A program made the position numbers and the translations under genes. Positions 35,905 to 44,900 of a stretch of DNA of 64,000 nt are shown here, in pieces (the stretch's first letter is position 1; each line of letters starts with the position of its first letter). Under the pieces are notes generated by a model. It worked only from the letters and a program-made list of their open reading frames with translations, was not told the origin of the DNA and searched no databases. The DNA is from an uncultured Anaerolineae bacterium (GTDB lineage: Bacteria > Chloroflexota > Anaerolineae > J036 > Brachytrichaceae): contig CALGMA010000020.1 in NCBI GenBank assembly GCA_937959265.1, forward strand, positions 1-64,000, in the 5' to 3' direction.

Positions 35905-36933
35905 CTATACCAGTTGAATAACGCGGTTGTCTGCTGCAGCGTCGTAAGCTGTAAACACCAGCCGGACCGTGTTCAAGTTGTCCTCGCCGGTCGTCTCTGC
36001 TGCGCCTTCGCCGCGCAGCGCGCGCCGTAAGTTGGCATTGCACGGCACGATGCTGCTGTGCACAATGTCGTACGCCGGATCGGCCCAGGCATAGTGCGGT
36101 GGCGGCACGCGGCGTGCGAGTGTGCCATCTGCCGTCGTCACCCGCAGCCAGAAATCCGGCCCGACTTCGATCGAGCCGCGTTCACCTTCGATGAAGAAAT
36201 AGGTCTCCGGGAAGCGGTCGTGCTCCAGGTAGTTCTCGGCGTAGGCCATGTTCACGGCGACGATAGTGTTTGCCTCGCCCATCGCCATGATCATCGTTGC
36301 CACGTCCTCGCCTTTGATGTCCGGGTGAACCCGGCGCGTCTGGCAGTACATGCTGCGCGCCTCGCCGAATAGGAAGCGTGCCACGTCGAGTGTGTGGCTG
36401 CCCAGGTCGGTGATGATGAACTGTTCCAGCTCGGCCAGGAACGGCTGGTTCTTGAACACTGGGAAGCCGGAGATCATGTCGATGCGTGCCCGGAACGGTC
36501 GGCCGATGCGCCCTTCGTCCAGCGCGGCCTTTAGCGCGCGGATCGGCGTTTGCCAGCGCCAGTTCTCGTGGATGAAAAGCGGCACACCGGCCTCGCGACA
36601 CGCTCGCACCATCTCTTCCGCAACGGTGAGGGAAGAGGCCATCGGCTTCTGGCAGATCACCGGGATACGGCGCTGTGTTGCCAGCAGGGTGAACTTGGCG
36701 TGCGTGTCTACGTCGGTGATGATGTCAACGAAGTCGAGCCGCTCGGCGTCCAGTAGTGCCTCGGCGTCGTCGTAGACGCGCGGCACGCCGAAGCGTTGCG
36801 CCAGCTTCTCGGCCTTTGACCGGGTGCGGTTGTAGATGGCGACACATTCCACACCGCCAACCTCATACCAGCCGGCCAGTTGGAACTGCGCCCAGAACCC
36901 GGCGCCGAAGACGGCGAATTTCAGGTGGGACAT
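35905..36933 (-). CDS. Gfo/Idh/MocA family oxidoreductase, candidate D-apiose dehydrogenase
   Basis: A 342-aa NAD(P)-dependent dehydrogenase. The N-terminal Rossmann motif is G-A-G-F-W-A-Q, the catalytic Lys-Pro is C-Q-K-P, and the second-domain D-L-G-S-H-T-L-D-V-A motif carries the conserved His and Asp. D-apiose dehydrogenase (ApsD), which makes D-apionolactone, belongs to this family, and the gene sits directly before the apnL-like gene. The family is broad, so the substrate remains a context-based guess. It starts 4 bp after the gntR stop. Confidence 0.8.
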   Translation of the reverse strand: MSHLKFAVFGAGFWAQFQLAGWYEVGGVECVAIYNRTRSKAEKLAQRFGVPRVYDDAEALLDAERLDFVDIITDVDTHAKFTLLATQRRIPVICQKPMASSLTVAEEMVRACREAGVPLFIHENWRWQTPIRALKAALDEGRIGRPFRARIDMISGFPVFKNQPFLAELEQFIITDLGSHTLDVARFLFGEARSMYCQTRRVHPDIKGEDVATMIMAMGEANTIVAVNMAYAENYLEHDRFPETYFFIEGERGSIEVGPDFWLRVTTADGTLARRVPPPHYAWADPAYDIVHSSIVPCNANLRRALRGEGAAETTGEDNLNTVRLVFTAYDAAADNRVIQLV

Positions 36934-36937
36934 GATG

Positions 36938-37714
36938 TCATCGGGGTGTGCGCGCGGCCTTCACTCGTAACGACTTTGCAGCGCGACGCGATTTTGACTT
37001 CTCGTCTTGCATCGCCAGTGCCTTGCGCAGCGTGTCCTCCGCCTCGATCAGGTGGTCGCGCATCGCTTCGCGCGCACCTTCAACGTCACCGGCCTGCACC
37101 TGGTCGAAGATAGCCTTGTGATAGCGGTACGAACGCGCCGGCGCGCCCAGCGTGCGGAAGGCGAGCTGACGCACTTCGATCATCAGCTCGTTGACCGATT
37201 CGAGCAGTAGTGGGAAGAGCCGGTTGTGCGTAGCTTGGGCGAGCGCCTGGTGGAACGCCAAATCCCATTTCACATAGCGGTCACGGTTGTCGCCGACCTT
37301 TAGCGTTTCTTCGAGGATGTGTGCCATCTCCTGCAGGTCTTCCGACGTGCGACGTTGGGCAGCGAAGCCGGCGATGGCGACTTCCAGCACGCGCCGCACT
37401 TCGATCAGGTTCTCGTAGTCCAGCGTGCGCGCGTCGCCGCGCAGAAAGAGCGCCATCATCTCGCTCATCGTCTCGGCAGTGGGCAGGCGCACGATCGTGC
37501 CGCTGCGACCGGGCGTCACCTCCAGGAGACCTTTGGCCACCAGCCCGCGCACTGCCTCACGCACCACCGTCCGACTGACGCCGAACTGTTCGGCCAGGTC
37601 GCGCTCGGCGGGCAAGCGGTCGTTGGGCTTAAGCTGCCGTTCCGTGATCAAGTCCTGAATTTGCCGTCTGACGAGTTCAGATAGTGTCGCTTCGCGTTCG
37701 ATTTTCTGAAACAT
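36938..37714 (-). CDS. GntR family transcriptional regulator, FadR subfamily (FCD domain)
   Basis: A 258-aa DNA-binding regulator. The N-terminal winged helix (about 1-75) has the family strings L-P-A-E-R-D-L-A-E-Q-F-G-V-S-R-T-V-V-R-E-A. The C-terminal FCD domain, with His/Asp metal ligands such as D-L-A-F-H-Q-A-L, binds a small organic acid. It is the first gene of the 18-kb run, ends with a basic tail, and carries a palindrome over its own start, implying autoregulation and control of the apiose/apionate genes by an intermediate. Confidence 0.92.
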   Translation of the reverse strand: MFQKIEREATLSELVRRQIQDLITERQLKPNDRLPAERDLAEQFGVSRTVVREAVRGLVAKGLLEVTPGRSGTIVRLPTAETMSEMMALFLRGDARTLDYENLIEVRRVLEVAIAGFAAQRRTSEDLQEMAHILEETLKVGDNRDRYVKWDLAFHQALAQATHNRLFPLLLESVNELMIEVRQLAFRTLGAPARSYRYHKAIFDQVQAGDVEGAREAMRDHLIEAEDTLRKALAMQDEKSKSRRAAKSLRVKAARTPR

Positions 37715-37724
37715 GGTATACCAT
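37713..37724. promoter_or_regulatory. palindromic FCD-GntR operator candidate overlapping the gntR start codon
   Basis: ATGGTATACCAT is a perfect 12-bp palindrome; its core TGGTATACCA matches the T-G-G-T-n-n-n-A-C-C-A type of FadR-subfamily sites. The gntR ATG is part of it. Binding there would block the start of the whole run. Confidence 0.6.
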
Positions 37725-37832
37725 ATGATAATACGTTCTAAGTTGTAAACTTTTTGTGTAGCTTGTCAAGCAGGGAAGGACGGTGCTCTGTCGCGGAGGC
37801 TTCTATCCTTGTGAGTGCTACTTAGGTGACCT

Positions 37833-38357
37833 ATGTCGAATCCACAATCCCTTCAACTCATCATCTGCACGTTCGACGGTGCGGAGAAAGCCGAGGTTGT
37901 ACGTGAGGCAATCGAGGCGCTCGATGCACGGCTCGACGCGATCAAGCTCGGCAACATCGCCGTGGTCAAGAAGGACGAAGACGGCCGAATCGTCTTTCAC
38001 GAGACCGCCGAGCGGCGTGTAGAGGCAGTCAGCACGGCGGCGGGCGTCGCTGTCAAGGGCGTGACGTGGCTGCTTTACAACATTGCCGGCATGCTGGGGC
38101 CGGTAGCCGGGCCGCTGGCGGGGCAAGAGACCAAGGCCATGGTCGAGTCCATTGCGCCCGACGTCGGCTTCCCCAACGACGCGCTGCGTGGCATCGGGGA
38201 ACGCATGGATGCTGGCCAATCCGCGCTGATCACCCTGGTCAGGCCCGAGGAGTACCCGATCGTTGCGGCTGAATTAGAAAAGCTGGGCGGTCAGCTCGTC
38301 GGCCATTTGCTGCCCGAGGCGGTCATCGCTCGGTTGGGAGGCGAGCCGCCGGCGTAA
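37833..38357 (+). CDS. DUF1269-like protein
   Basis: A 174-aa protein resembling the DUF1269 family. The N-terminal half is a small alpha/beta domain (I-I-C-T-F-D-G-A-E-K-A) with V-V-K-K-D-E-D-G-R. The middle is a Gly/Ala-rich hydrophobic hairpin (about 70-100) that may insert in or lie on the membrane, and the C-terminal half is again alpha/beta (A-L-I-T-L-V-R-P-E-E-Y). Function unknown; stress-linked in some genomes. It is divergent from gntR and ends at a strong terminator. Confidence 0.7.
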   Translation: MSNPQSLQLIICTFDGAEKAEVVREAIEALDARLDAIKLGNIAVVKKDEDGRIVFHETAERRVEAVSTAAGVAVKGVTWLLYNIAGMLGPVAGPLAGQETKAMVESIAPDVGFPNDALRGIGERMDAGQSALITLVRPEEYPIVAAELEKLGGQLVGHLLPEAVIARLGGEPPA

Positions 38358-38362
38358 ACGGA

Positions 38363-38397
38363 AAGAGCGGGCACGCATCACACTGCGGCCCGCTCTT
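38363..38397. terminator. bidirectional Rho-independent terminator
   Basis: Perfect 10-bp stem AAGAGCGGGC / GCCCGCTCTT with a 15-nt loop, followed by a pyrimidine-rich tail. It lies between two convergent genes and can serve both. Confidence 0.8.
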
Positions 38398-38416
38398 CTT
38401 CCTTCTTCGCGTCCGT

Positions 38417-39865
38417 TTATCGCAGCGCCGCCTTCACAGTATCCTCATAAGCCTGAAGCGTCTCATCCACATCTGCTTCCGAGAGCGCGTAGCACAGGAA
38501 CCATGGTTCGCCGTAGTCCGGGTCGGGCATGATCCCACGCTCATACAGGCCTTCGAAGATTGCCTCCATCAGCGCTTCATCGGCAAACCGTTCTGCAGAG
38601 CGGTAGTCGTATGGTTTGCCAGTGGTATCGCCATCGCCGATGATCACGCCGAACATCGCCGGCACACCCATCACCGAATGGGGGATACCGAAGCGGTCGA
38701 GAATCTCGTGGATGCCGGTCATCAGTCGCAGCCCACGCGCGTTGATGGTCTCGAACACCGGCTCTTCCTCCATCACGCGCAGCACGGCGTCGCAAGCTGC
38801 AGCCGAGACCACGTTGCCGCAATATGTGCCGCCGTGGCCCACTGCGCCCGGCTCGATGGTCATCATGAATTCTTCCTTGCCGGCGATGGCGCCGACCGGG
38901 AAGCCATTGCCCATCGCCTTGGCATAGGTGACGAGGTCGGCGCGCACGCCGAAGAATTGCTGTGCGCCGCCGGGTGCGATGCGGAAACCCGTCTTCACCT
39001 CGTCCATAATCATCACGATTCCGTAGTCATCACACAATTTTCGAATGAATTCCAGCCAACCCTTGGCAGGCATGATCCCGGCCATGTTGCCCATCATCGG
39101 CTCGACCAAGATGGCCGCGATGTCGTGGCCATGATCGCGCACTGTGCGCTCTAACATCGCGAAGTCGTTGAAGGGCAGGGGAATCACCCACTTGCGCACA
39201 TCGTTGGGGATGCCGCTGCTGGTCGGCACGGGGATTGGGCTGCGGCGCGAGCCCATCGCGCTGACCGGGCTGTTGGGCGTACTCCACATCACATTGTCGT
39301 GCGCGCCGTGGTAGCACCCCTCGAACTTGATGAATCGCTCGCGGTTGGTGTGCGCCCTGGCGATGCGCAGCGCGTGCATGGTGCTCTCGCTGCCGCTGTT
39401 GGTGAAACGCACCTTGTCTACGCCGGTCATACGGCAGATGCGCTCCGCTGCGCGCACTTCGTATACGTTCGTGAGGGCAAATGTGTTGCCATTCTGCATG
39501 GCTTCGAAGACCGCTTGTGTGACGGTGTCACAGGCGTGGCCGAGGATGACCGGCCCGAAGCCGAGGCGGTAGTCAATGTATCTCTTGCCGTCTACATCCC
39601 AGATGTATGCACCTTTGCCGCCCGCAATTACTGGGGTGTCCGTGTCGCTCCAATAGCGGAAGTTGGACGAGACGCCCCACGGCATGACGGCGCGCGCGCG
39701 TGCATACCACAGATCGCGTTGCGTGGCCGGTCGAATGCCGGCGGATTCAACGCGCGGAGCTTCGCCTGCTGGTGCCATAGCGACCGAGTCGGCCGCCATA
39801 GAGCCCGCGGCAGGCTTCACTAAAGATTCCATCGGTAAGTCGGTTGGGTATTTGTCTCTAAACAT
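38417..39865 (-). CDS. class III PLP aminotransferase (glutamate-1-semialdehyde aminomutase-like)
   Basis: A 482-aa cytoplasmic PLP enzyme. Motifs are G-S-E-S-T (phosphate cup), C-Y-H-G-A-H (ring-stacking region), D-E-V-K-T-G-F-R (PLP N1 Asp), and Lys in T-Y-A-K-A-M-G-N-G. It resembles HemL but has an N-terminal extension of about 45 residues, and the family includes many other omega-aminotransferases. Haem synthesis is therefore not certain and no symbol is given. A good Shine-Dalgarno (AAGGAG) precedes the ATG. Confidence 0.82.
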   Translation of the reverse strand: MFRDKYPTDLPMESLVKPAAGSMAADSVAMAPAGEAPRVESAGIRPATQRDLWYARARAVMPWGVSSNFRYWSDTDTPVIAGGKGAYIWDVDGKRYIDYRLGFGPVILGHACDTVTQAVFEAMQNGNTFALTNVYEVRAAERICRMTGVDKVRFTNSGSESTMHALRIARAHTNRERFIKFEGCYHGAHDNVMWSTPNSPVSAMGSRRSPIPVPTSSGIPNDVRKWVIPLPFNDFAMLERTVRDHGHDIAAILVEPMMGNMAGIMPAKGWLEFIRKLCDDYGIVMIMDEVKTGFRIAPGGAQQFFGVRADLVTYAKAMGNGFPVGAIAGKEEFMMTIEPGAVGHGGTYCGNVVSAAACDAVLRVMEEEPVFETINARGLRLMTGIHEILDRFGIPHSVMGVPAMFGVIIGDGDTTGKPYDYRSAERFADEALMEAIFEGLYERGIMPDPDYGEPWFLCYALSEADVDETLQAYEDTVKAALR

Positions 39866-39903
39866 GGTTCTCCTTCACATCCGCGCTCCTTTCGCGGCAG
39901 CGC

Positions 39904-39945
39904 GGAAAAACTAACGTGCCATCCCGCCGCGCGAGATGGCACGTT
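39904..39945 (-). terminator. Rho-independent terminator downstream of the ytxH-like gene
   Basis: On the minus strand an 11-bp perfect stem AACGTGCCATC / GATGGCACGTT is followed by AGTTTTTCC. It ends the YtxH-type transcript before the aminotransferase gene begins. Confidence 0.75.
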
Positions 39946-40084
39946 ACTCACACTCACACCAAGAGCCGATTCAGCTCGACTTAACGTTCATCACTCAAAT
40001 CAAGCGTCCATTAGCATCAGCACCCAGCGCGGCGTTTCGCACGAGGCCAGCGTCCGCGGACAGGCTGAGGGTTTGGACGCGTCG

Positions 40085-40441
40085 TCAGCCCTCGCCCGAC
40101 GCTGCGGCGCGGTCGGCTGCTTCTTTAGCGTCTTGCGCGGTATGCTCGACAGACGCGCGCGCCTCCTGAATAATGCGCTCGGCGCGCTCACGCGCTTCTT
40201 CGACGATGCGCTCGGCCCGGCGGCGGGCATCGGCAATGGTTGCCTCGGCGCGTTCGCGGGCGTCTTCGAGCGAGTCCTGGGCGCGGTCGCGGACTTCGTT
40301 GCTGGTGCGGCTGATTTGCTTGCGCGTCTCTTCGCCGCTTTGCGGCGCCATCAGCAGCGCTGTCGCAGCGCCGATCAATCCGCCGATCAGCACCCCTGCG
40401 AAGAAGGAACCCATTTCGGCGCCTGAATCGTTATTAGCCAT
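40085..40441 (-). CDS. YtxH domain-containing protein
   Basis: A 118-aa small protein with one N-terminal membrane segment (F-F-A-G-V-L-I-G-G-L-I-G-A-A) and the YtxH hallmark L-L-M-A-P-Q-S-G-E-E-T-R. After this comes a long Ala/Arg/Glu amphipathic helix, likely a coiled coil, from about residue 50 to the end. Function unknown; the family is often linked to envelope stress. It has its own terminator and lies 45 bp from the DUF948-like gene upstream. Confidence 0.85.
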   Translation of the reverse strand: MANNDSGAEMGSFFAGVLIGGLIGAATALLMAPQSGEETRKQISRTSNEVRDRAQDSLEDARERAEATIADARRRAERIVEEARERAERIIQEARASVEHTAQDAKEAADRAAASGEG

Positions 40442-40486
40442 AAGTCATCACCTCTTCTTGGTCGGTAGCGCTCGTGAACCGCTGCA

Positions 40487-41023
40487 TTATCGGTGCCCCG
40501 CGCTGCCTTTTGCCTTCGTATTGACTGCCTGGGCCATCCTTTGCATTCTCGAGACGAAGCCGGCGGCTTTGATGGCCGGTTTAGCGACGCTGTCACTCAT
40601 GAATAGCGTCGTCCCGTACACGGCTTTAGCAGCCTTCTGAGTTTCCGTCAGGATCGGCACCAGTTCGGCGCGCAGAAAGTGCATCAGTTCTTGCAAGCGG
40701 TAAAGCAGGATCACGAGCAGCACGCTGATCACTAAGCTCATGACGATCAGCACGATGGCAGTCAGAATGACCACGATGTCGCGGATGTTCGCCGTGAGCG
40801 CCGGATTTTGTAGCAAAAGATAGACTACCAGGATCAGCGCAGCAAGTATAAGCACGCCGATCGCTGCGCCGACAAAGGCGGCCTTGCGATTCGCTTGCTT
40901 GACTCCGGGATCGTCATAAGCCGGCGGCGGTAGCGTCACGGGAGAAGTCTGCGTTGCTGTCTTACCGTCCGACTCTGCTGGCGTCCCGAAGTTTTGCTCT
41001 CGCAGTCGCGAATTTTCACTCAT
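40487..41023 (-). CDS. putative membrane protein, DUF948-like
   Basis: About 178 aa from ATG 41023. The N-terminal 50 residues are polar, then two hydrophobic segments (about 55-78 and 85-110), then a helical tail with E-L-V-P-I-L-T-E-T-Q-K-A-A-K-A-V-Y-G-T. This tail pattern resembles DUF948 proteins, which are often next to YtxH genes. The neighbouring YtxH gene fits that pairing. Likely envelope-associated; function unknown. Confidence 0.65.
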   Translation of the reverse strand: MSENSRLREQNFGTPAESDGKTATQTSPVTLPPPAYDDPGVKQANRKAAFVGAAIGVLILAALILVVYLLLQNPALTANIRDIVVILTAIVLIVMSLVISVLLVILLYRLQELMHFLRAELVPILTETQKAAKAVYGTTLFMSDSVAKPAIKAAGFVSRMQRMAQAVNTKAKGSAGHR

Positions 41024-41099
41024 GGGAACACCTGCACAAATCATTATAGCAAATGTGATGTTGGAAGCGTGTTACCGTACACACGAAGACCAACTCTGT

Positions 41100-41106
41100 G
41101 TATAAT
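41100..41106 (+). promoter_or_regulatory. -10 element of the tRNA-Pro promoter
   Basis: A perfect TATAAT lies at 41101-41106, about 11 bp before the mature tRNA 5' end, so the primary transcript would carry only a few extra nucleotides. I see no good -35 at standard spacing. Confidence 0.55.
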
Positions 41107-41117
41107 GTTGCTGCCCC

Positions 41118-41190
41118 CGGGGAATGGCGCAGATGGCAGCGCGCACGGTTTGGGACCGTGAGGTCCCGGGTTCAAATCCCGGTTCCCCGA
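41118..41190 (+). tRNA. tRNA-Pro (anticodon UGG)
   Basis: Folds as a cloverleaf: 7-bp acceptor stem CGGGGAA / TTCCCCG with discriminator A, D stem GCGC / GCGC, anticodon stem CACGG / CCGTG around TTTGGGA (anticodon TGG), and T arm with GGTTCAAATCC. No CCA is encoded. It is a single tRNA gene with its own promoter; I see no integrase or att duplication next to it. Confidence 0.95.
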
Positions 41191-41310
41191 TCTTTTCTGA
41201 AATTAGGATCCCTCGAGTCCAAGTTTGCAAAATGTATCCGTTTCTCGAGTGAAGTGCGCGAGTCCGTATGCGCGACGCGATTGGTAGGTCATTGCATGTA
41301 TCGTCTCTAA

Positions 41311-41365
41311 GAGCCTATCTGGGAATGCTCATTGGTTAGGCGAAGGCATTACCTCCGTTAACCCA
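41311..41365 (+). repeat. diverged intergenic palindromic element (copy 2)
   Basis: It aligns with the reverse complement of 50923-50978. About 30 of the first 45 positions match by eye, starting with AGCCTATC. It lies in the 273-bp gap between tRNA-Pro and glpX, in which I see no other feature. Confidence 0.5.
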
Positions 41366-41463
41366 GTGGAGTTCTCATGTGTTTCTGAGCGAGCCTCCGC
41401 ATCTGACGTTTTATCAACCGTTCTCGATTTCTGAAATTGCCCACAGTGGTAAACCGAACCCGT

Positions 41464-42480
41464 ATGGCTGATCAACACATGGCACACGACACCGGCGACA
41501 GCAGCAAGCCAGATCGCAACCTGGCCTTGGAATTGGTACGCGCGACCGAGGCAGCGGCGCTTGCAGCCAGCAAGTGGATGGGGCGCGGCGATAAAAACGC
41601 CGGCGACCAGGCCGCTGTCGAGGCAATGCGGCTGATTCTGAGCGAAGTGGACATGGATGGTGTTGTCGTCATTGGAGAGGGCGAAAAGGACGAGGCGCCA
41701 ATGCTCTACAACGGTGAAAGACTGGGCAATGGCTTGGGATTGCAAGTGGACATCGCCGTAGATCCAATAGATGGTACACGCCTGCTCAGCGTCGGCGGTG
41801 CCGGCTCAATTTCGGTCGTTGGACTGGCCGAGCGCGGCAAAATGTTCAAGCCGTGCACGTTCTACATGGATAAGATCGTGGTTGGTCCGGAATGCGCCGG
41901 CGTCATAGATATCGAAGCGCCGCCGGCGGCGAACATCCGCGCCGTTGCGCGCGCCAAAGGGATGCCGATCAGCGCTGTCACGGTGTGCATATTGGATCGC
42001 CCGCGCCATCAAAAGCTCATCGAGAAAGTGCGCGCCGCCGGCGCGCGCATTAAACTCATCACCGATGGTGATATCTCCGGCGCGCTGCAGACCGCCATCC
42101 CCGACTCTGGTGTCGACGTCCTCATGGGCATCGGCGGCACACCAGAGGGCGTGATTACTGCTGCAGCGATGCGTTGCCTGGGCGGCGAAATTCAAGGCAA
42201 GCTGTGGCCGCGCGACGACGCCGAGCGCGAGAAGGCACAGTCGCAGTGCAATCTAGACGAGATACTAACCACGGAGAAATTGTGTGGGGGCGACAACGTC
42301 TTCTTCGCTGCTACGGGCATTACGACGGGCGAATTGCTGGAGGGTGTACACTATAGTGGTAACATCGCTCGCACGTTCTCCCTGGTGATGCGGTCGAAAT
42401 CTGGTACAGTTCGCTACATCGAATCACGCCATCGTTTAGATAAGCTACGCACCTACAGTCAAGTCACCTACGTTGATTGA
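41464..42480 (+). CDS. glpX: class II fructose-1,6-bisphosphatase
   Basis: A 338-aa enzyme hydrolysing fructose 1,6-bisphosphate to fructose 6-phosphate in gluconeogenesis (or the Calvin cycle). The metal sites are G-E-G-E-K-D-E-A-P (71-79) and D-P-I-D-G-T (100-105), followed by G-I-G-G-T-P-E-G and the product-binding region. Start at ATG 41464; ATG 41479 is possible. Length and motifs match GlpX. It is followed by rho after 153 bp. Confidence 0.93.
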   Translation: MADQHMAHDTGDSSKPDRNLALELVRATEAAALAASKWMGRGDKNAGDQAAVEAMRLILSEVDMDGVVVIGEGEKDEAPMLYNGERLGNGLGLQVDIAVDPIDGTRLLSVGGAGSISVVGLAERGKMFKPCTFYMDKIVVGPECAGVIDIEAPPAANIRAVARAKGMPISAVTVCILDRPRHQKLIEKVRAAGARIKLITDGDISGALQTAIPDSGVDVLMGIGGTPEGVITAAAMRCLGGEIQGKLWPRDDAEREKAQSQCNLDEILTTEKLCGGDNVFFAATGITTGELLEGVHYSGNIARTFSLVMRSKSGTVRYIESRHRLDKLRTYSQVTYVD

Positions 42481-42588
42481 TGCGTCATTGGCGCGCCCCG
42501 CTGCTTTAACTGCGTTCGAAGAACTCCGAGGAGAGATAGAGGATTGGGCTGGAGAGGCCAACCAGAAAAGGTTGCATTGGTATGAGGC

Positions 42589-42621
42589 GCGGTTGCGGCA
42601 CTGGCAGAGCGTCGCAACCGC
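42589..42621 (+). promoter_or_regulatory. leader hairpin upstream of rho
   Basis: Perfect 9-bp stem GCGGTTGCG / CGCAACCGC with a 15-nt loop, ending 12 nt before the rho ATG. It overlaps the ribosome-binding region, so it may modulate rho translation or transcription. No T-tract follows. Confidence 0.45.
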
Positions 42622-42633
42622 ACGTGAGTAGTC

Positions 42634-44079
42634 ATGAAGAGACAAACACAACCACAAGAAGAATCCACCCAGAGCCCCTCGCCCGAAGCGATGAATGGCA
42701 ACGGCGCCGAGGTGTTGCCGGCGGTCGTCGAGGAAGCGGTGGCTGTAACGCCATCGCCGGCTCCGCCGCCGCAAGGCGGGCGCCAGCAACGGCGCAACAT
42801 GTTCGACATGGCGCGTCTGGAACACGAGACGCTGAGCGAGCTGCGGGAGCGCGCCAAAGAACTGGGTATCTCCGGTTATAGCCGGTTGAAGAAGGATGAT
42901 CTGATCATTCAACTCCTGCGCGCCCAGGCCGAGAAGAACGGCCTCGAACTGCGTGGTGGCGTCATTGACATCGTGGACGACAACATAGGTTTTCTACGGG
43001 CCGAGCACTACTTGCCAGGACCAGAGGACATCTATGTGTCGCCGTCGCAGATCAAGCGCTTTGGGTTGCGCACCGGCGACATGGTCGTCGGACAGGTGCG
43101 CCCGCCAAAGGAAAGCGAGAAATACTTCAGCTTGCTGCGCGTCGAAGCTGTCAATGGCCAGGATCCCGAGCAGGCTAAGAACCGCCCGCACTTCGAAAAG
43201 CTGACACCGATCTTCCCCAACGAGATCTACAACCTCGAGGCAAGCGGTAAACTCAGCATGCGCTTGCTCAATATCGTTGCACCCATCGGCAAAGGCCAGC
43301 GTGGCTTGATCGTTGCGCCACCTAAGGTGGGCAAGACCACACTGCTCAAAGACATCGCCAACGCCATCAGCAAGGGCTATCGTGATGTCCATCTGATGGT
43401 AGCCCTGATCGCTGAGCGGCCGGAAGAAGCGACCGACTTCGATCGCTCTGTGGACGCGGAGGTGATCTCATCCACATTCGACGAGCCGGTGCAAAGCCAC
43501 GTGCGCGTGGCGGAGATGGTGCTCAATCGCGCCAAGCGCCTCGTCGAATGCGGCCGCGATGTGGTGATCCTGCTGGACTCGCTGACGCGCCTCAGCCGCG
43601 CCTATAACCTCACCGTTCCTTCCTCAGGCCGGACGCTCTCCGGCGGCGTGGATCCGGCGGCGCTCTATCCGCCCAAGGAATTCTTCGGTGCGGCGCGCAA
43701 CATCGAAGAAGGCGGCAGCCTGACCATTATCGCCACCGTGCTGGTGGATACTGGCAGCCGCATGGACGACTTCATCTACGAGGAATTCAAAGGCACCGGC
43801 AATATGGAGATCCATCTCTCGCGCCGCCTGGCCGAGCGCCGTATCTTCCCTGCCTTCGATATCCTCGCCAGTGGCACGCGCCGCGAAGAATTGTTATTGG
43901 GCGAGAAGACTACCCAGCGTACCTACCTGATGCGCCGCATGCTCAGCCAGCTCATGGCACCTCAGCCGCAAGGCGCCGGCTACGACATCACCACGGCGAT
44001 GGAAGCCTTCCTGCAGCGATTCTCCAAGACCAAGAACAACGAAGAGTTTCTGACCTCGTTGACAAAGGATTTGACGTAA
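42634..44079 (+). CDS. rho: transcription termination factor Rho
   Basis: A 481-aa hexameric RNA-dependent ATPase. A low-complexity Pro/Ala/Glu N-terminal extension (1-55) precedes the Rho N domain ([13 protein letters not shown]) and the RNA-binding cold-shock-like domain ([12 protein letters not shown]). Walker A is P-P-K-V-G-K-T-T (229-236), Walker B is V-I-L-L-D-S-L-T-R, and the Q/R-loop regions are near S-G-G-V-D-P-A-A. All catalytic parts look intact. Confidence 0.96.
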   Translation: MKRQTQPQEESTQSPSPEAMNGNGAEVLPAVVEEAVAVTPSPAPPPQGGRQQRRNMFDMARLEHETLSELRERAKELGISGYSRLKKDDLIIQLLRAQAEKNGLELRGGVIDIVDDNIGFLRAEHYLPGPEDIYVSPSQIKRFGLRTGDMVVGQVRPPKESEKYFSLLRVEAVNGQDPEQAKNRPHFEKLTPIFPNEIYNLEASGKLSMRLLNIVAPIGKGQRGLIVAPPKVGKTTLLKDIANAISKGYRDVHLMVALIAERPEEATDFDRSVDAEVISSTFDEPVQSHVRVAEMVLNRAKRLVECGRDVVILLDSLTRLSRAYNLTVPSSGRTLSGGVDPAALYPPKEFFGAARNIEEGGSLTIIATVLVDTGSRMDDFIYEEFKGTGNMEIHLSRRLAERRIFPAFDILASGTRREELLLGEKTTQRTYLMRRMLSQLMAPQPQGAGYDITTAMEAFLQRFSKTKNNEEFLTSLTKDLT

Positions 44080-44093
44080 TCGCACAGCAGGCG

Positions 44094-44900
44094 ATGGAAG
44101 ATTTCGATCTCGACAAGCTCGATCTCGATAAGTCCGATCGCATCACCCGCAGGATTGCGCACGGCGTCTATCGCATCCTCCACAACCGCAAGGTCGTAGG
44201 CGAGGAGCTATGGGGCGTCTTTGGTCTGCTCAGCGGTGGTTATCGGTTGATGACCGAGATTGACTTGAAGTGGCCGGTCCCGAATCAGCAACGGGCGCAG
44301 CTCGACCTGGATTCCGCCTGGCTGACTCGTAAGTTGTGGGTGCAGTTGGACCTCGAGGGCAAGCGGCGTGTTGCGCATTACGTGCCGGGCGATGGCGAGT
44401 TGGAGATTGCCGTCTATGAAGAGCCGCTGCGTTACGGCGACCCCAACCGCGCGCCGCGCGAGCAGCCATTACAGCTCTCGGTGATGGCGAAGGCCAAACG
44501 CGTCTATGCTGCAAAGATGTCTTACGGGCCGCACACCTTCCTCGACTACGGCTCAACGCTGCTCAACTTTGCTCACCTGCGACGCTTGCCTCTGAAGCCG
44601 GGCGCGCAGGTGCAGATCGAGGCGGTTGTGGTAACTCAGCCTTTGCTCGAACCGTTGGCGCTATCGCAGACATACTGTTACGTGCGCGACGAGCAGATCA
44701 CGTCTTTGGTGCAGCCGTTCATGATCACTCGGCGGTACACCATCGAGGAGCATATCGCTGGCGATGGCAAAAACGATGCGCCTTTTACGACCATTTGGGC
44801 CGACCAGTACGGCGTAGTCATTAAGCAAGATGTGCTGCTTGGCAAAGAGACGCATGGATGTGAGTTAGTAAGCTATCAGTGGGTGAGCCAGGAGACCTAG
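44094..44900 (+). CDS. conserved hypothetical protein
   Basis: A 268-aa predicted soluble protein starting 14 bp after rho, so perhaps co-transcribed with it. It begins with an Asp/Leu/Lys-rich repeat (F-D-L-D-K-L-D-L-D-K), then a beta-rich domain, and ends I-T-R-R-Y-T-I and Y-Q-W-V-S-Q. I do not recognise the family. The general layout (E-E-L-W near the N terminus, a beta core, a late D-Q-Y-G-V-V-I strand) loosely resembles the protein at 47334-47996. It overlaps the PhyH-like gene tail-to-tail by 4 bp. Confidence 0.7.
   Translation: MEDFDLDKLDLDKSDRITRRIAHGVYRILHNRKVVGEELWGVFGLLSGGYRLMTEIDLKWPVPNQQRAQLDLDSAWLTRKLWVQLDLEGKRRVAHYVPGDGELEIAVYEEPLRYGDPNRAPREQPLQLSVMAKAKRVYAAKMSYGPHTFLDYGSTLLNFAHLRRLPLKPGAQVQIEAVVVTQPLLEPLALSQTYCYVRDEQITSLVQPFMITRRYTIEEHIAGDGKNDAPFTTIWADQYGVVIKQDVLLGKETHGCELVSYQWVSQET

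Noticed and set aside
41118-41365. tRNA-Pro as an integration site for a mobile element
   Set aside because: I found no integrase, no duplicated tRNA 3' end and no phage or plasmid genes downstream.
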